Below, piece by piece: positions 45,813 through 54,408 of a stretch of 64,000 nt of DNA (position 1 is its first letter; every line of letters begins with the position of its first letter). This DNA comes from an uncultured Pelagibacteraceae bacterium (GTDB lineage Bacteria > Pseudomonadota > Alphaproteobacteria > Pelagibacterales > Pelagibacteraceae): positions 1-64,000 of the forward strand of contig CACLNT010000006.1 of NCBI GenBank assembly GCA_902608385.1, given 5' to 3'. The position numbers and the translations under genes are program-made. The notes beneath the pieces are model-generated. The model searched no databases. It was given only the letters and a program-made list of their open reading frames with translations, and was not told the DNA's origin.

Positions 45813-46415
45813 ATGGGAAATTTACTAACATCATTGCCAAAAACAATACATGCATCTTTAGGTTTAGCTGTAGTTTTGTTTTTAGGGCTTTTCTTTATGA
45901 ATGGTGGCTTTGATTTTGACACTATTTTTTGGGCATGGCTATTCAGATTAATTCATGTTGTTGTTGCTATAATGTGGATAGGTTTACTATGGTATTTTAA
46001 TTTTGTTCAAATACCTAATATGCCTAAAATTCCTGATGAACAAAAACCAGCAATTGGCAAAGTTATTGCACCAGCTGCATTATTTTATTTCAGATGGGCA
46101 GCTCTATTAACAGTTGTTTCTGGTTTAATATTAGCAACAATTAGTGGGTATGTGCATGATGCAATGACGTTAGGTTTTACTTCAGGTGGTGGAAAAAATA
46201 CAGCTATTGGTATTGGTATGTGGCTAGGATTATATATGGCTTTTAATGTTTGGTTTATAATCTGGCCAAATCAAAAAAAAGCATTGGGTATAGTTGAATG
46301 CGATCCTGAACAAAAAGCAAAGTCTGCAAAAACTGCAATGTTATTTTCACGGACTAATACGTTGTTATCTTTACCAATGCTTCTATCAATGGTTGCGGCG
46401 CAAAATCTTTATTAA
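45813..46415 (+). CDS. PuuD-like (urate hydroxylase/DUF989) membrane protein
   Basis: 200 residues with about six spans. FWAWLFRLIHVVVAIMWIGLLWYFNFVQIP, then APAALFYFRWAALLTVVSGL and GMWLGLYMAFNVWFIIWPNQKK, match the membrane domain of bacterial PuuD-type urate hydroxylases and related DUF989 proteins. The C-terminal cytochrome c domain of PuuD is missing, so urate oxidation is unproven. Histidine and tryptophan residues in the spans could bind heme. It stands alone between uvrA and the convergent secF, which it overlaps by 4 bp. Confidence 0.65.
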   Translation: MGNLLTSLPKTIHASLGLAVVLFLGLFFMNGGFDFDTIFWAWLFRLIHVVVAIMWIGLLWYFNFVQIPNMPKIPDEQKPAIGKVIAPAALFYFRWAALLTVVSGLILATISGYVHDAMTLGFTSGGGKNTAIGIGMWLGLYMAFNVWFIIWPNQKKALGIVECDPEQKAKSAKTAMLFSRTNTLLSLPMLLSMVAAQNLY

Positions 46416-47314
46416 TCTTTCTCTTCTTTTACAATAGTTCTTTGTGATACCTTTAATAAAACTAATATAGGATTGGCAATATATATAGAAGAATAAGTTC
46501 CAAAAATAACCCCTAATATCATCGCTAAAGAAAATCCTTTTAATATTTCTCCTCCTAAAAAATAAATTGATAATAAAGCTAGCAAAGTTGTAATTGATGT
46601 TATTATGGTTCTAGATAAAGTTTCGTTAATAGAAATATTTGTTAAATTAAAAATTTTAATATCTGAAAATTTTTTTAAATTTTCCCTTACTCTGTCAAAT
46701 ATAACAACAGTATCATTCATTGAGTATCCGACAATAGTTAATACTGCAGCAACAATTGATAAATTAATTTCTAAATTAAATAAAGAAAACACTCCAAGAG
46801 TTATTAATACATCATGCATTAAAGCAACTATTGCACCTAAGCTAAATTGCCATTCAAATCTTATCCATATATAAAAAAGCATTGCCGCAAGAGACAATAA
46901 AATAGCAATTATACCTGATCTTAAAAGCTCAGTGCTGACTTTAGGTCCAACATTTTCAACTCTTCTAAAATTAAACCCGGGTCCAATAGATTTGGTTAAA
47001 TCTTCTTTAATTTCTTGGATAAAATTAGGATTGTTATCATTTTTTTTTTCGAATTTAATTAGATAGTCACTCTCGTTACCAAATTGTTTAACACTTACAT
47101 CGCCTAATTTCATATTTAATAAAGATTCTCTTAAGTTTGTAATATTAATCTGATTATCTTTAGCTCTTAATTCAATTAATGTGCCACCTTTAAAATCAAC
47201 ACCATAATTAAGCCCTTTAAAGATAAGTAATGATATTGAAATTAAAACTAAAAAAATTGAAACTAAATTAAACAATTTATAAAGTTTATTAAAAGCTATT
47301 TCTTTTTTTTGCAT
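46412..47314 (-). CDS. secF: Protein translocase subunit SecF
   Basis: 300 residues, six spans. GLNYGVDFKGGTLIELR is the SecF signature near residue 30. VGPKVSTELLRSGIIAILLS, GYSMNDTVVIFDRVREN and TSITTLLALLSIYFLGG are the conserved transmembrane motifs. With SecD it uses the proton gradient to complete protein export. It abuts secD with a 1-bp overlap. Confidence 0.96.
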   Translation of the reverse strand: MQKKEIAFNKLYKLFNLVSIFLVLISISLLIFKGLNYGVDFKGGTLIELRAKDNQINITNLRESLLNMKLGDVSVKQFGNESDYLIKFEKKNDNNPNFIQEIKEDLTKSIGPGFNFRRVENVGPKVSTELLRSGIIAILLSLAAMLFYIWIRFEWQFSLGAIVALMHDVLITLGVFSLFNLEINLSIVAAVLTIVGYSMNDTVVIFDRVRENLKKFSDIKIFNLTNISINETLSRTIITSITTLLALLSIYFLGGEILKGFSLAMILGVIFGTYSSIYIANPILVLLKVSQRTIVKEEKD

Positions 47315-48870
47315 TATATTAAATTTTCTTTATTTTTATTTTTTACTACATAAATAGACGTCAAAAGCCTTGCTATAAAATAAACAGAAAACAATGTTGT
47401 AAAAATTCCAACACCCAAAGTTACAGAAAAACCTTTAATTGGCCCTGATCCCATAAAAAATAAAATCATAGCGGCTATTAATGTAGTTATATTTGCATCT
47501 ATTATGGCGCTTTTTGATCTTATATATCCACTGTCAAAAGCAATTATTTGATTTTTTTCAGATTTAATTTCTTCTTTAATTCTTTCAAAAATCAAAACAT
47601 TTGCATCAACGGCCATACCAACTGTTAAAATAATTCCCGCTATACCAGGAAGAGTTAAAGTAGCTTCGAAAAGAGTTAGTATTCCTACTAAAAGAAAAAG
47701 ATTTAAAATTAAGGTAATGTTTGCAATTATTCCAAATACTTTATACTTAAAAAACATAAAAATTATGACTAAAAGAAAACCAATTGTTAAAGCAAATACA
47801 CCAGCGTTTATAGAGTCTTGACCAAGATCAGGACCGACAGTTCTTTCTTCTATAATGTTTAATGGTGCTGGTAAGGCTCCAGATCTTAATAATAAAGCTA
47901 AGTCAGTGGCTGATTGAAAAGTAAAACCACCACTAATTTGACCACCTCCACCAACAATGGCTTCACGAATTACTGGCGCACTAATTATTTTACCATCTAA
48001 AACTATTGCCAATCTCTTTCCAATTCCAGATGTTGTTGCTTTACCAAATCTTTTTGCTCCTACTCTATCTAAAGTAAATGATACGACAGTTTCATTAACC
48101 TCTGTATCCATATTAGGCTGAGCATCTATAAGATTATTTCCATTCAAAATTATTCTTTTGCTCACGACAGCTTCTTCGCTGCCATCTTCAAACATTAATT
48201 TTTCAGAACCAAAAGTTTCTTCAGAATTTTGAGTAACAAATCTAAAAGTCAAGTTAGCTGTTTTACCTAATAATTTTTTAACCCTCATAGGATCATCAAG
48301 TCCAGGTAACTCAACTAGTATTCTATCATTTCCTCTTCTTAAGATGTTTGGTTCATTTGTTCCAACTTCATCAATTCTTCTTCTTACAATTTCTAAAGCT
48401 TGATCTAAAGATGCATTTTTAATTTCTATTAATCCATATTTAGAAAGATTTAAACGAAATTCATTATCTAATATTTCTAGAGCAAATTGATGAGTTCTAA
48501 ATTTTTCATAATATGGATTAATGTCACTATTCTGTTCTTCAAATATTTTTTTAATTTCTTCAATTTGATCATTTTCAATGTTAAAAATTATAGTTTTATC
48601 ATTTTCAATTTTTAAATTTTTAAAATTTATGTTTTTATTTTTAAAGAATTTTCTTATTGTAGCTAATTTATTTTGTAATGTTTGTATAATAACAGGGCCA
48701 TTGTCTATTTCTAAAAGAAGATAAGATCCTCCTTGTAAATCTAATCCTAGATTAATTTTTTTATCAAGCCAGCTATTTTCAGTTTTAATAAAATTTGATA
48801 ATGTTAAATAAACAAAAATTAATGTAAACAAACTAATTAATAATATTCTAATTTTTGAAAAATATAACAC
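47314..48870 (-). CDS. secD: Protein translocase subunit SecD
   Basis: 518 residues, six spans with a large periplasmic domain. LGLDLQGGSYLLLEID near the N-terminus, a RRRIDEVGTNEPNI segment in the periplasmic domain, and AVDANVLIFERIKEE in a late span are diagnostic. It pulls secreted proteins from the periplasmic side together with SecF. It follows yajC by 13 bp. Confidence 0.96.
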   Translation of the reverse strand: MLYFSKIRILLISLFTLIFVYLTLSNFIKTENSWLDKKINLGLDLQGGSYLLLEIDNGPVIIQTLQNKLATIRKFFKNKNINFKNLKIENDKTIIFNIENDQIEEIKKIFEEQNSDINPYYEKFRTHQFALEILDNEFRLNLSKYGLIEIKNASLDQALEIVRRRIDEVGTNEPNILRRGNDRILVELPGLDDPMRVKKLLGKTANLTFRFVTQNSEETFGSEKLMFEDGSEEAVVSKRIILNGNNLIDAQPNMDTEVNETVVSFTLDRVGAKRFGKATTSGIGKRLAIVLDGKIISAPVIREAIVGGGGQISGGFTFQSATDLALLLRSGALPAPLNIIEERTVGPDLGQDSINAGVFALTIGFLLVIIFMFFKYKVFGIIANITLILNLFLLVGILTLFEATLTLPGIAGIILTVGMAVDANVLIFERIKEEIKSEKNQIIAFDSGYIRSKSAIIDANITTLIAAMILFFMGSGPIKGFSVTLGVGIFTTLFSVYFIARLLTSIYVVKNKNKENLI

Positions 48871-48883
48871 CGGTTATAAAATG

Positions 48884-49171
48884 TTATTTTTTTGGTTCTG
48901 GATTATTCAATAATCCTTGTATTCCTGTGGATTTAACAATTTCAACTTTTACACTTTCAGAAATTTGAATTTCAAGTTTATCATTTTCCATTACTCTTTC
49001 GACAGTACCTATGATTCCACCTGAGGTAATTACTTGGTCGCCTCTTTTAAGATTTTCAACCATAATTTTATGATCCTTAACTTTTTTTTGTTGTGGTCTT
49101 ATTAAAAAAAAGTAAAAAATTACAAATATTAATATCAATGGGATAAATTGAGCTATTCCTGAATCTGACAT
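48884..49171 (-). CDS. yajC: Preprotein translocase subunit YajC
   Basis: 95 residues. One N-terminal span (FIPLILIFVIFYFFLIRPQQKK), then the conserved VENLKRGDQVITSGGIIGTV segment. It is an accessory of SecDF in the inner membrane. It heads the yajC-secD-secF operon, 53 bp downstream of serS. The genes often between serS and yajC in relatives are absent. Confidence 0.95.
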   Translation of the reverse strand: MSDSGIAQFIPLILIFVIFYFFLIRPQQKKVKDHKIMVENLKRGDQVITSGGIIGTVERVMENDKLEIQISESVKVEIVKSTGIQGLLNNPEPKK

Positions 49172-49224
49172 GCTATTCCTTGTTTTTAGAAATTATTTAT
49201 ACTATCTATTTTCTTAAAACAACT

Positions 49225-50484
49225 CTAATTCTTGGTTATTTTGTCGATATTTCCCATATATGGTTTTAAAACTTTTGGAACATTTATTGATCCATCTGAT
49301 TGTTGATAATTTTCTAAAATAGCAACTAAAGTTCTGCCAACAGCTAAACCACTTCCATTTAAACTCCCAAGAAAGACAGTTTCATTTTTATCATTTTTAT
49401 ATCTAGCTTTCATTCTTCTTGATTGAAATGACCCACAAGAAGAGCAGCTTGAAATTTCTCTATATTTGTTTTCAGAAGGCAGCCAAACCTCAATATCAAA
49501 AGTTTTTTCAGCACTAAAACCCAAGTCACCAGTGCATAAAACTACTTTTCTGTAAGGTAATTCAAGTAAGTCTAAAATTTTAGTTGCACACGTTGTCATT
49601 CTATTTAATTCATTAATACATTCGCTTGGTTCAACAATGCTAACTAATTCAACTTTATAAAACTGGTGTTGTCTCATCATGCCTTTAGTGTCTTTACCAT
49701 AACTACCAGCTTCTTTTCTAAAACATGGTGTTGAAGCAACAAATCTCATAGGTAAATTTTTTACATCAAAAATTTTATCCTTAACTATATTTGTTAAAAT
49801 TACTTCAGCAGTAGGAATTAAAAATTTTCTATTATTTTTTTCATCAAGCTTTATTTCAAATTGATCATTCTCAAATTTAGGTAATTGCCCAGTTCCGTAC
49901 ATTGAATTTTCAGATGCAATTAATGGAGGAGAAATCTCAGTATATCCGTTAATCTTTGTGTGAGTATCAAGCATAAAATTTGAAATTGCTCTTTCTAATA
50001 AGGCTAATTTATTTTTAACAAAAACAAATCTTGATCCAGTAGTTTTCGTTGCAAGATCAAAATCAAGCATATCAAGATCTTGACCTAATTCATAATGAGA
50101 CTTAACTTTAAAATTAAATTTCGGAATAGTTCCAGTTTTACATTCTTCAAAATTAGAATTTTCATCTTTTCCAACAGGAACATCGTCAAGAGGCAAGTTG
50201 GGTAAAGTAGAAAGTATATCATTTAATTCATTTTTAACTTCGACTTGACTTTTGCTTAATTTATCAATTTGAGCTGTAATATCTTTTGATTTACCAAATA
50301 AAGTTTTGTCGTTAGATTTTGAGATATCTTTTTTTTCTTTTTCTAGATTTTCTTTTTTTTGAATTAAATTTCTATTCTCTTCATCAAATTCTAATATTTT
50401 TTTAAGATCAACTTCTAAAAATCTTTTTTTTAATGAATTTTTAAATAAATCTAAGTTATTTCGAATATCTTTAATATTATGCAT
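49225..50484 (-). CDS. serS: Seryl-tRNA synthetase
   Basis: 419 residues. An N-terminal antiparallel coiled coil (about 30-105, lysine/glutamate-rich) is followed by the class II core: motif 2 FRKEAGSYGKDTKGMMRQHQF and motif 3 GSLNGSGLAVGRTLVAILEN. It charges tRNA-Ser. Start MHNIKDIRNN overlaps the end of tatC by 8 bp. Confidence 0.96.
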   Translation of the reverse strand: MHNIKDIRNNLDLFKNSLKKRFLEVDLKKILEFDEENRNLIQKKENLEKEKKDISKSNDKTLFGKSKDITAQIDKLSKSQVEVKNELNDILSTLPNLPLDDVPVGKDENSNFEECKTGTIPKFNFKVKSHYELGQDLDMLDFDLATKTTGSRFVFVKNKLALLERAISNFMLDTHTKINGYTEISPPLIASENSMYGTGQLPKFENDQFEIKLDEKNNRKFLIPTAEVILTNIVKDKIFDVKNLPMRFVASTPCFRKEAGSYGKDTKGMMRQHQFYKVELVSIVEPSECINELNRMTTCATKILDLLELPYRKVVLCTGDLGFSAEKTFDIEVWLPSENKYREISSCSSCGSFQSRRMKARYKNDKNETVFLGSLNGSGLAVGRTLVAILENYQQSDGSINVPKVLKPYMGNIDKITKN

Positions 50485-51241
50485 TATTATTTATTTTTTT
50501 TTCTATAATATTTACAGAAAAAATTGATAATTCATATAAAATTAACAAGGGTATAGCTAAGCCTATTTGCGTTACAGGATCAGGAGGAGTTAAGATTGCT
50601 GCTGCAGCAAAAATAATTACAACAACATATTTTCTTCTTTCTCGTAAGAATTTAGAATCAACAAAACCTATTCTGGCTAATAAACTTAATACGACTGGCA
50701 ATTGAAAACTTAATCCAAATGCGAAAATTAGTTTCATAACTAAAGATAAGTATTCATTAACTTTTGCTTCTAATTGTATTGGCAAGTTCGTTGTTATTCC
50801 TGTGCTTTCAAAAGATAAAAAAAATTTGATAGCTAAAGGCATAATTAAATAATAAACAATAATTCCACCTAGAAAAAAAAGTATAGGTGTTGCAATTAAG
50901 TAAGGCATTATAGCTAGTTTTTCATTTTTATATAAACCTGGTGCTATAAACTTCCACACTTGAACTAAAATAAATGGACTGGTTACAAAAAAAGAAGCAA
51001 AAAAAGATACTTTAAGGTATGTCAAAAAAGTTTCTTGTAATGCGGTAAATATTAATCTTCGTTCTGTTCCATCATCTTGCGAAGCTTGTGCATATGGATC
51101 AACTAAAAAACCATAGATATGTTCAGAAAACAAATAACAAATAATAAAAAACACAAATAAAAATATAATTGAATTAATCAGTCTCTTTCTAAGTTCAGTT
51201 AAGTGACTAACAAAGTTACCTTCACTATCATTTTTGTTCAT
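50477..51241 (-). CDS. tatC: Twin-arginine translocase subunit TatC
   Basis: 254 residues with six spans. FVSHLTELRKRLINSIIFL is the signature at the N-terminus, with the signal-peptide-binding glutamate in HLTELR, and FILVQVWKFIAPGLYKNEK and FAFGLSFQLPVVLSLLAR follow. It recognises twin-arginine signals. It overlaps tatB by 14 bp. Confidence 0.95.
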   Translation of the reverse strand: MNKNDSEGNFVSHLTELRKRLINSIIFLFVFFIICYLFSEHIYGFLVDPYAQASQDDGTERRLIFTALQETFLTYLKVSFFASFFVTSPFILVQVWKFIAPGLYKNEKLAIMPYLIATPILFFLGGIIVYYLIMPLAIKFFLSFESTGITTNLPIQLEAKVNEYLSLVMKLIFAFGLSFQLPVVLSLLARIGFVDSKFLRERRKYVVVIIFAAAAILTPPDPVTQIGLAIPLLILYELSIFSVNIIEKKINNNA

Positions 51242-51464
51242 TATTTTTATCTTTTATAATTGGTTTTTTTTTTGAATCTTCATCGATATTAATAGTTTCA
51301 TTTTCTAAATTAGAAACTTGATCTTGGACGTTACTTACATATCTTTTTATTGAACCTATCCATGATCCAATTTTTTTTAACATGTGAGGAAAATCTTTTG
51401 GACCAACTACAACTATTGCAATTGAAACTATGATTAATATCTCAAACCAGCCAATTTGTGGCAT
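51228..51464 (-). CDS. tatB: Twin-arginine translocase subunit TatB
   Basis: 78 residues, shorter than typical TatB. PQIGWFEILIIVSIAIVVVGPKDFPHMLKKIG holds the single span, the Glu at position 8, and the hinge VGP before the amphipathic helix. The C-terminal tail is acidic and lysine-rich. It is 5 bp from tatA and overlaps tatC, forming tatA-tatB-tatC. Confidence 0.9.
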   Translation of the reverse strand: MPQIGWFEILIIVSIAIVVVGPKDFPHMLKKIGSWIGSIKRYVSNVQDQVSNLENETINIDEDSKKKPIIKDKNNEQK

Positions 51465-51469
51465 TTGAT

Positions 51470-51721
51470 TTAGTCTTTATTACTTGAATCGTTGTTTGTA
51501 TCTGAACCTTGATTGCTTGAATCGTTATTTGTATCTGAATCTTGATTGTTTTCTGAAATATTTTTTGGCTCTACATTTTCGGTAGCATCTGTAGCCATTC
51601 CTTTCTTGAAACTTTTAATGCCCTTAGCAACATCGCCCATTAAGCTTGAAATCTTACCCCTTCCAAACAATAATACGACCAATATTACAACAACTGCTAT
51701 TTGCCAAAATCCTATACTCAT
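51470..51721 (-). CDS. tatA: Twin-arginine translocase subunit TatA, with tandem repeat tail
   Basis: 83 residues. [23 protein letters not shown] is the membrane helix and FGRGK hinge, followed by the amphipathic helix [14 protein letters not shown]. The C-terminal tail is built from two nearly identical 11-residue units ([22 protein letters not shown]) encoded by a 33-bp tandem duplication at about 51480-51546. The tail is disordered and not needed for transport in known TatA. Confidence 0.92.
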   Translation of the reverse strand: MSIGFWQIAVVVILVVLLFGRGKISSLMGDVAKGIKSFKKGMATDATENVEPKNISENNQDSDTNNDSSNQGSDTNNDSSNKD

Positions 51722-51764
51722 AAGTTAATTATAACCTTTTTAAATAAATTTTAAAAGTAACTTT

Positions 51765-52457
51765 TTACTTGCGCTCATCTTCTTTTAATGTGCCACTTAA
51801 CATTTCATCAATGTTTGAATAAATATTCTCTTTTTTAACGTCTTCTTTCTCTTGATAAAATTTACCAGTACCAAAAATTGATGAATCTATGTTAGTGCTA
51901 TCAATTAGTCCTGCCGAGCCTAATTCATCAACAGTTGGTAAATCTGATAATTTTTGTAGATTAAAATGACTTAAAAAATCATCTGTTGTGCCATATTGAA
52001 TAGGTTTGCCAGGAACATCTTTTCTTCCTTTTGGTTTTACCCAATTTAATTCCATTAAAATTTCTAGTGTATTTGTACCAAATGCAACTCCGCGAATCTC
52101 TTCTATTTCAGCTCTAGTTACAGGTTGGTGATAAACAATAATTGCTAATGTTTCTATTGCAGCTTTTGACAATTTTTTTTCTATATTTTTCTCTTTGCTC
52201 ATTAAATTTGATAAATTTTTTGCAGTTCTGAAAGACCATTTATTAGAAATACAAACTAAATTAATACCTCTAGAGGAGTATGTGGCTTGAATTTTTTTTA
52301 AAATTTTTTCAACATCAACTTTTTTTGATACCTTTGATTCGATTGTATCTATATCTAAAGGTTCAGCAGCTGCAAAAATAATTGCTTCAACTTCTCTTTC
52401 ACCATCTATTAATTTTGATGGAAAATTTATGATATTTATTTTTTTTTCTTTTTTCAT
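51765..52457 (-). CDS. scpB: Segregation and condensation protein B
   Basis: 230 residues. Two winged-helix domains: EVEAIIFAAAEPLDIDTIESKV near residue 19 and AAIETLAIIVYHQPVTRAEIEEIRGV near 97-122, followed by GRKDVPGKPIQYGTTDDFLSHF. It forms the SMC-ScpAB condensin that organises the chromosome. The C-terminal 50 residues are a low-complexity acidic tail. It overlaps scpA by 1 bp. Confidence 0.93.
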   Translation of the reverse strand: MKKEKKINIINFPSKLIDGEREVEAIIFAAAEPLDIDTIESKVSKKVDVEKILKKIQATYSSRGINLVCISNKWSFRTAKNLSNLMSKEKNIEKKLSKAAIETLAIIVYHQPVTRAEIEEIRGVAFGTNTLEILMELNWVKPKGRKDVPGKPIQYGTTDDFLSHFNLQKLSDLPTVDELGSAGLIDSTNIDSSIFGTGKFYQEKEDVKKENIYSNIDEMLSGTLKEDERK

Positions 52458-53194
52458 TAATTTTCTCTAATATAAACATCATCAAAAAGTTTATCTTGTT
52501 TGATTTTAAGATTTCCTTCCTTAACTAGTTCCAACGAACCTGAAAAAATTCCTGCTTTGCCAGTTTTTTTCAATTTTTTTTTAGTTTTAAAATCAGAAGG
52601 TATTAAATCATCAATTTTTTTCCATTCGACAAGTTTACCAAAAAACTCTTTAATTGTTTGAATGGCTCTTTCTGTTGTGAAAACAGGTAATTTAAGAATG
52701 CTCATTCTTTGAAAATCTTTTGTCATAATTATAGAAGAGTAGCATTTTAAAAGTTCATATAAAGTAAGTGAATATTCAGAATTATAAATTGATCTAATTT
52801 TTCCTTTTACACCTCTCATAAAAATATCTCTCCCTAAACGCTCTCTTTTAAGCATTTGATCTGAAAGTAATCTTATTAACTCTAACTTTTTTAGTTGTAG
52901 TTTTAATTTTTCCGCAACTTCTGTGGCTTTAAATTCATCTTCAGAATTTTCTGGTAATAGTAATTTAGATTTTAAATAAGTTAGCCATGTAGCCATCAGT
53001 AAATATTCTGAAGCTATTTCTAAATTAAGATTTTTTTCTTCTTTTATAAACTCATGAAATTGATCAGCTAATTTAGATACAGAAATATCTTCTAGATTAA
53101 CTTTTTGTGATTTTGCTAAATCTAAAAGTACATCAAGCGGCCCATTAAATTTACTTAAATTTACATTAAATTGATCAGAATCAATATTTGACAT
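52457..53194 (-). CDS. scpA: Segregation and condensation protein A
   Basis: 245 residues. The kleisin N-terminus KFNGPLDVLLDLAKSQKVNLEDISVSKLADQF, then EYLLMATWLTYLKSKLLLP, matches ScpA well. The C-terminal winged helix that binds the SMC head lies at about 160-235. It is the bridging subunit of SMC condensin and is coupled to scpB. Confidence 0.93.
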   Translation of the reverse strand: MSNIDSDQFNVNLSKFNGPLDVLLDLAKSQKVNLEDISVSKLADQFHEFIKEEKNLNLEIASEYLLMATWLTYLKSKLLLPENSEDEFKATEVAEKLKLQLKKLELIRLLSDQMLKRERLGRDIFMRGVKGKIRSIYNSEYSLTLYELLKCYSSIIMTKDFQRMSILKLPVFTTERAIQTIKEFFGKLVEWKKIDDLIPSDFKTKKKLKKTGKAGIFSGSLELVKEGNLKIKQDKLFDDVYIREN

Positions 53195-53204
53195 ATTTGC
53201 AATA

Positions 53205-54158
53205 CTAGCTCAAAATCTTATAAAATTGTGATGTTTTTTTACTTATAAAAACATTAACTTTAGGTGAATTTTTAGCAACTTCTATCATTTCGCCGTACCT
53301 TGCATTGCAATGTAAAACTAAATCACAGCCTGCTTTAAATGCTTTTATAGTATTTTCACTAATTGAAAACTTTAAACTTTTCATAGATATATCGTCAGAT
53401 ATCAATAAATTTTTAAATTTAATATTGTTTCTTATAAATTTAATGACTTTATTTGAGTGTGTAGTTGTGAAATTTTTATCAATATCATTATAAATAACAT
53501 GTGATGTCATCGCAAATAGACTTTTTTTATTTTTAAATGGCAAAAAATCAATTTTATTCAAATTTTTTAATTTAGATTTAATAAAAGGTGTAGATTTATG
53601 ACTGTCTACTTTTGCTAACCCATGACCCGGAATATGCTTCATAACTGTTGCAATATTATTTTTTTGAAAATGTCTAATAAAATAATCACCAATTTTACTT
53701 ACATTTTTAGGGTTAGGGCCAAAAGATCTATTTCCAATAACTTTGTTAGATTTTTTTCGTCTCACATCAAGTACGGGCACAGTATTAATATTAACACCAA
53801 TTTTTTCTAATAAATCACATGTTTGATTTATAAAAATTTCTGAATAAACATTAAATTTTTTTATATTTTGTTTGTATAGTTTACCAAAAAATTCTCCTGT
53901 AAAGTTTGAACTTTCTATCAGTTTATTTAATCTATTAACTCGACCTCCCTCTTGATCAATTAAAATTGGATACTTTTTATCCTTAAAAATTTTTCTAATA
54001 TCGTCAGTTAACATTTTTGTTTGATTAATAGATTTAATATTTCTTGAAAAAAGTATTACGCCCCAAGGTTTATATTTTTTTAAAAATTGCTTTTCTCTAA
54101 CTTGTAAAAATGTAGATTTTATTCCTATTATAAAAGATCTTCTATTTATCATCATCAA
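53205..54158 (-). CDS. nagZ: Beta-N-acetylglucosaminidase NagZ (glycoside hydrolase 3)
   Basis: 317 residues. PWGVILFSRNI and ILIDQEGGRVNRL open the barrel, and the NagZ motif KHIPGHGLAKVDSHKSTP near 176-193 carries the catalytic Asp/His pair; LLISDDISMKSL holds the nucleophile Asp. It removes GlcNAc from imported muropeptides in the cytoplasm, recycling wall fragments produced by MltB-type enzymes here. It overlaps the small membrane protein gene by 17 bp. Confidence 0.92.
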   Translation of the reverse strand: MMMINRRSFIIGIKSTFLQVREKQFLKKYKPWGVILFSRNIKSINQTKMLTDDIRKIFKDKKYPILIDQEGGRVNRLNKLIESSNFTGEFFGKLYKQNIKKFNVYSEIFINQTCDLLEKIGVNINTVPVLDVRRKKSNKVIGNRSFGPNPKNVSKIGDYFIRHFQKNNIATVMKHIPGHGLAKVDSHKSTPFIKSKLKNLNKIDFLPFKNKKSLFAMTSHVIYNDIDKNFTTTHSNKVIKFIRNNIKFKNLLISDDISMKSLKFSISENTIKAFKAGCDLVLHCNARYGEMIEVAKNSPKVNVFISKKTSQFYKILS

Positions 54159-54408
54159 TTAATAATTTCCAAAAATTGTATGTTTTTTTATTTTGATTAA
54201 CATTATTTTCTATATAATGAACAATGTTTTCAGTATCGCTTTTAAGGGTCTGAAGATTTACTGTATAAATATCAATTTTATTATCTATTGATTTTAAAGA
54301 CCTATAGGAATTTTTTTTATTTTCATCTGAGAAATAATATTTGCCCGTAAAAAAAATAAAGAAAAAAATAGCAAAAAAATAAAATATATACTTTAATTCT
54401 TTAATCAT
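54142..54408 (-). CDS. Single-span membrane protein in the SPOR-gene slot
   Basis: 88 residues: a membrane helix at about 7-27 (IFYFFAIFFFIFFTGKYYF) and a short lysine/asparagine-rich periplasmic tail ending WKLLIDDDK. No SPOR domain is visible. In many alphaproteobacteria a SPOR-domain cell-division protein lies between argS and nagZ, so this looks like a shrunken relative or a replacement; that is inference from position only. The stop overlaps nagZ and its start abuts argS. Confidence 0.6.
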   Translation of the reverse strand: MIKELKYIFYFFAIFFFIFFTGKYYFSDENKKNSYRSLKSIDNKIDIYTVNLQTLKSDTENIVHYIENNVNQNKKTYNFWKLLIDDDK

